From: Streptomyces endophytica | GTDB taxonomy: Bacteria > Actinomycetota > Actinomycetes > Streptomycetales > Streptomycetaceae | Assembly: GCF_026153355.1 (NCBI RefSeq) | Contig: NZ_CP110636.1 | Span: forward strand, 4,402,001 to 4,466,000 | DNA: 64,000 nucleotides | Direction of reading: 5' to 3' | Shown: piece by piece, positions 63,691-64,000 of the stretch | How positions within the stretch are numbered: the stretch's first letter is position 1 | Layout of the letters: the number at the start of each line of letters is the position of its first letter | Made by a program: the position numbers and the translations under genes | Notes under the pieces: generated by a model | Databases searched by the model: none | The model's input: only the letters and a program-made list of their open reading frames with translations | What the model was told of the DNA's origin: nothing

Positions 63691-64000
63691 GCGGACTGCT
63701 CCGCCGGCACCGCGACTTCCGGTTGCTGTGGTGCGGCGAGACGGCCGGGAAGTTCGGGGCCGCGGTCACCAACGTGGCCATGCCGCTCGTCGCGGTGTCC
63801 ACGCTGCACGCCTCCACCTTCGCGGTCGGGCTGCTCGCCGCCGCCGGCTGGCTGCCCTGGCTGCTGATCGGGCTCCCGGTCGGCGTATGGGTGGACCGGG
63901 TCCGCCGCCGCCCCCTGATGCTCGCCGCCGCCGCGCTGTCCCTGGCGCTGTTCGCCGCCGTCCCCGTCCTCGCCCGGTACGGCGGGCTCGGCCTGGGAGC
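63687..64000 (+). CDS. MFS transporter, multidrug-efflux type (5' part, cut by window edge)
   Basis: The first 104 residues of a major facilitator exporter ('RHRDFRLLWCGETAGKFGAA', 'GLPVGVWVDRVRRRPLML'), typical of the DHA3-type drug exporters. Translationally coupled to the ArsR gene. The rest lies beyond the window. Confidence 0.85.
   Translation, partial: MSGLLRRHRDFRLLWCGETAGKFGAAVTNVAMPLVAVSTLHASTFAVGLLAAAGWLPWLLIGLPVGVWVDRVRRRPLMLAAAALSLALFAAVPVLARYGGLGLG

Overview
The window looks like a chromosomal stretch of a Streptomyces or close relative. GC is very high throughout, GTG starts are frequent, genes are densely packed with ATGA/GTGA start-stop overlaps, and the catabolic genes are mostly paired with their own TetR, GntR, LysR or MerR regulators. 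About 58 protein genes are supported. No rRNA, tRNA, CRISPR array or insertion sequence was recognised.

Layout. 0-20 kb is catabolism and transport: a type ISP restriction-modification specificity protein, a sugar-porter-like MFS, an NmrA/quinol-monooxygenase pair with a divergent LysR, homogentisate dioxygenase (hmgA) with GntR and TetR regulators, a CitMHS citrate transporter, an imine-reductase-like enzyme, an aldehyde/alcohol dehydrogenase pair, a urea transporter, an acyl-CoA dehydrogenase, a MaoC dehydratase, a SoxR and a BKACE enzyme. 20-27 kb holds a secreted penicillin-acylase-family enzyme with a LysR regulator, then an MHS-family transporter.

27.5-47.2 kb is the most interesting part, an apparent biosynthetic cluster. 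A winged-helix regulator is translationally coupled to purN. A divergent purS-purQ-purL operon faces a long rightward operon: flavin monooxygenase, Cys-His-Asp (NAT-like) protein, nucleotide N-glycosidase-like protein, purF, fatty-acyl-AMP ligase, ACP, DUF6506, P450, OleA-like ketosynthase, glycosyltransferase, P450, OleC-like ligase, OleD-like dehydrogenase and purM. The purine genes cover every step from PRPP to 5-aminoimidazole ribotide (AIR) except purD, and no later purine gene is present. I infer that AIR, or the aminoimidazole made from it, is a building block that is joined to a fatty chain processed by Ole/beta-lactone chemistry. I do not recognise the product.

47-64 kb returns to catabolic and housekeeping genes: NamZ/DUF1343, a fatty-acid/acyl-CoA regulon (SDR, AMP ligase, TetR; acyl-CoA dehydrogenase and phosphotransferase on the other strand), an MBL-fold hydrolase, two DUF202 membrane proteins, a NUDIX hydrolase, a DMT transporter, an FAD dehydrogenase, a YedYZ-like molybdenum oxidoreductase with its cytochrome b, and an ArsR-type regulator coupled to an MFS gene that runs off the edge.

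Two window-wide patterns stand out. First, at least twelve genes are interrupted by thirteen apparent single-base losses, each in a short run of G or C. This is the signature of consensus sequencing error rather than gene decay, so these genes are annotated as intact in function. Second, a large palindromic intergenic element (about 460-550 bp) occurs twice, in opposite strand orientation but in the same position relative to the gene it follows.
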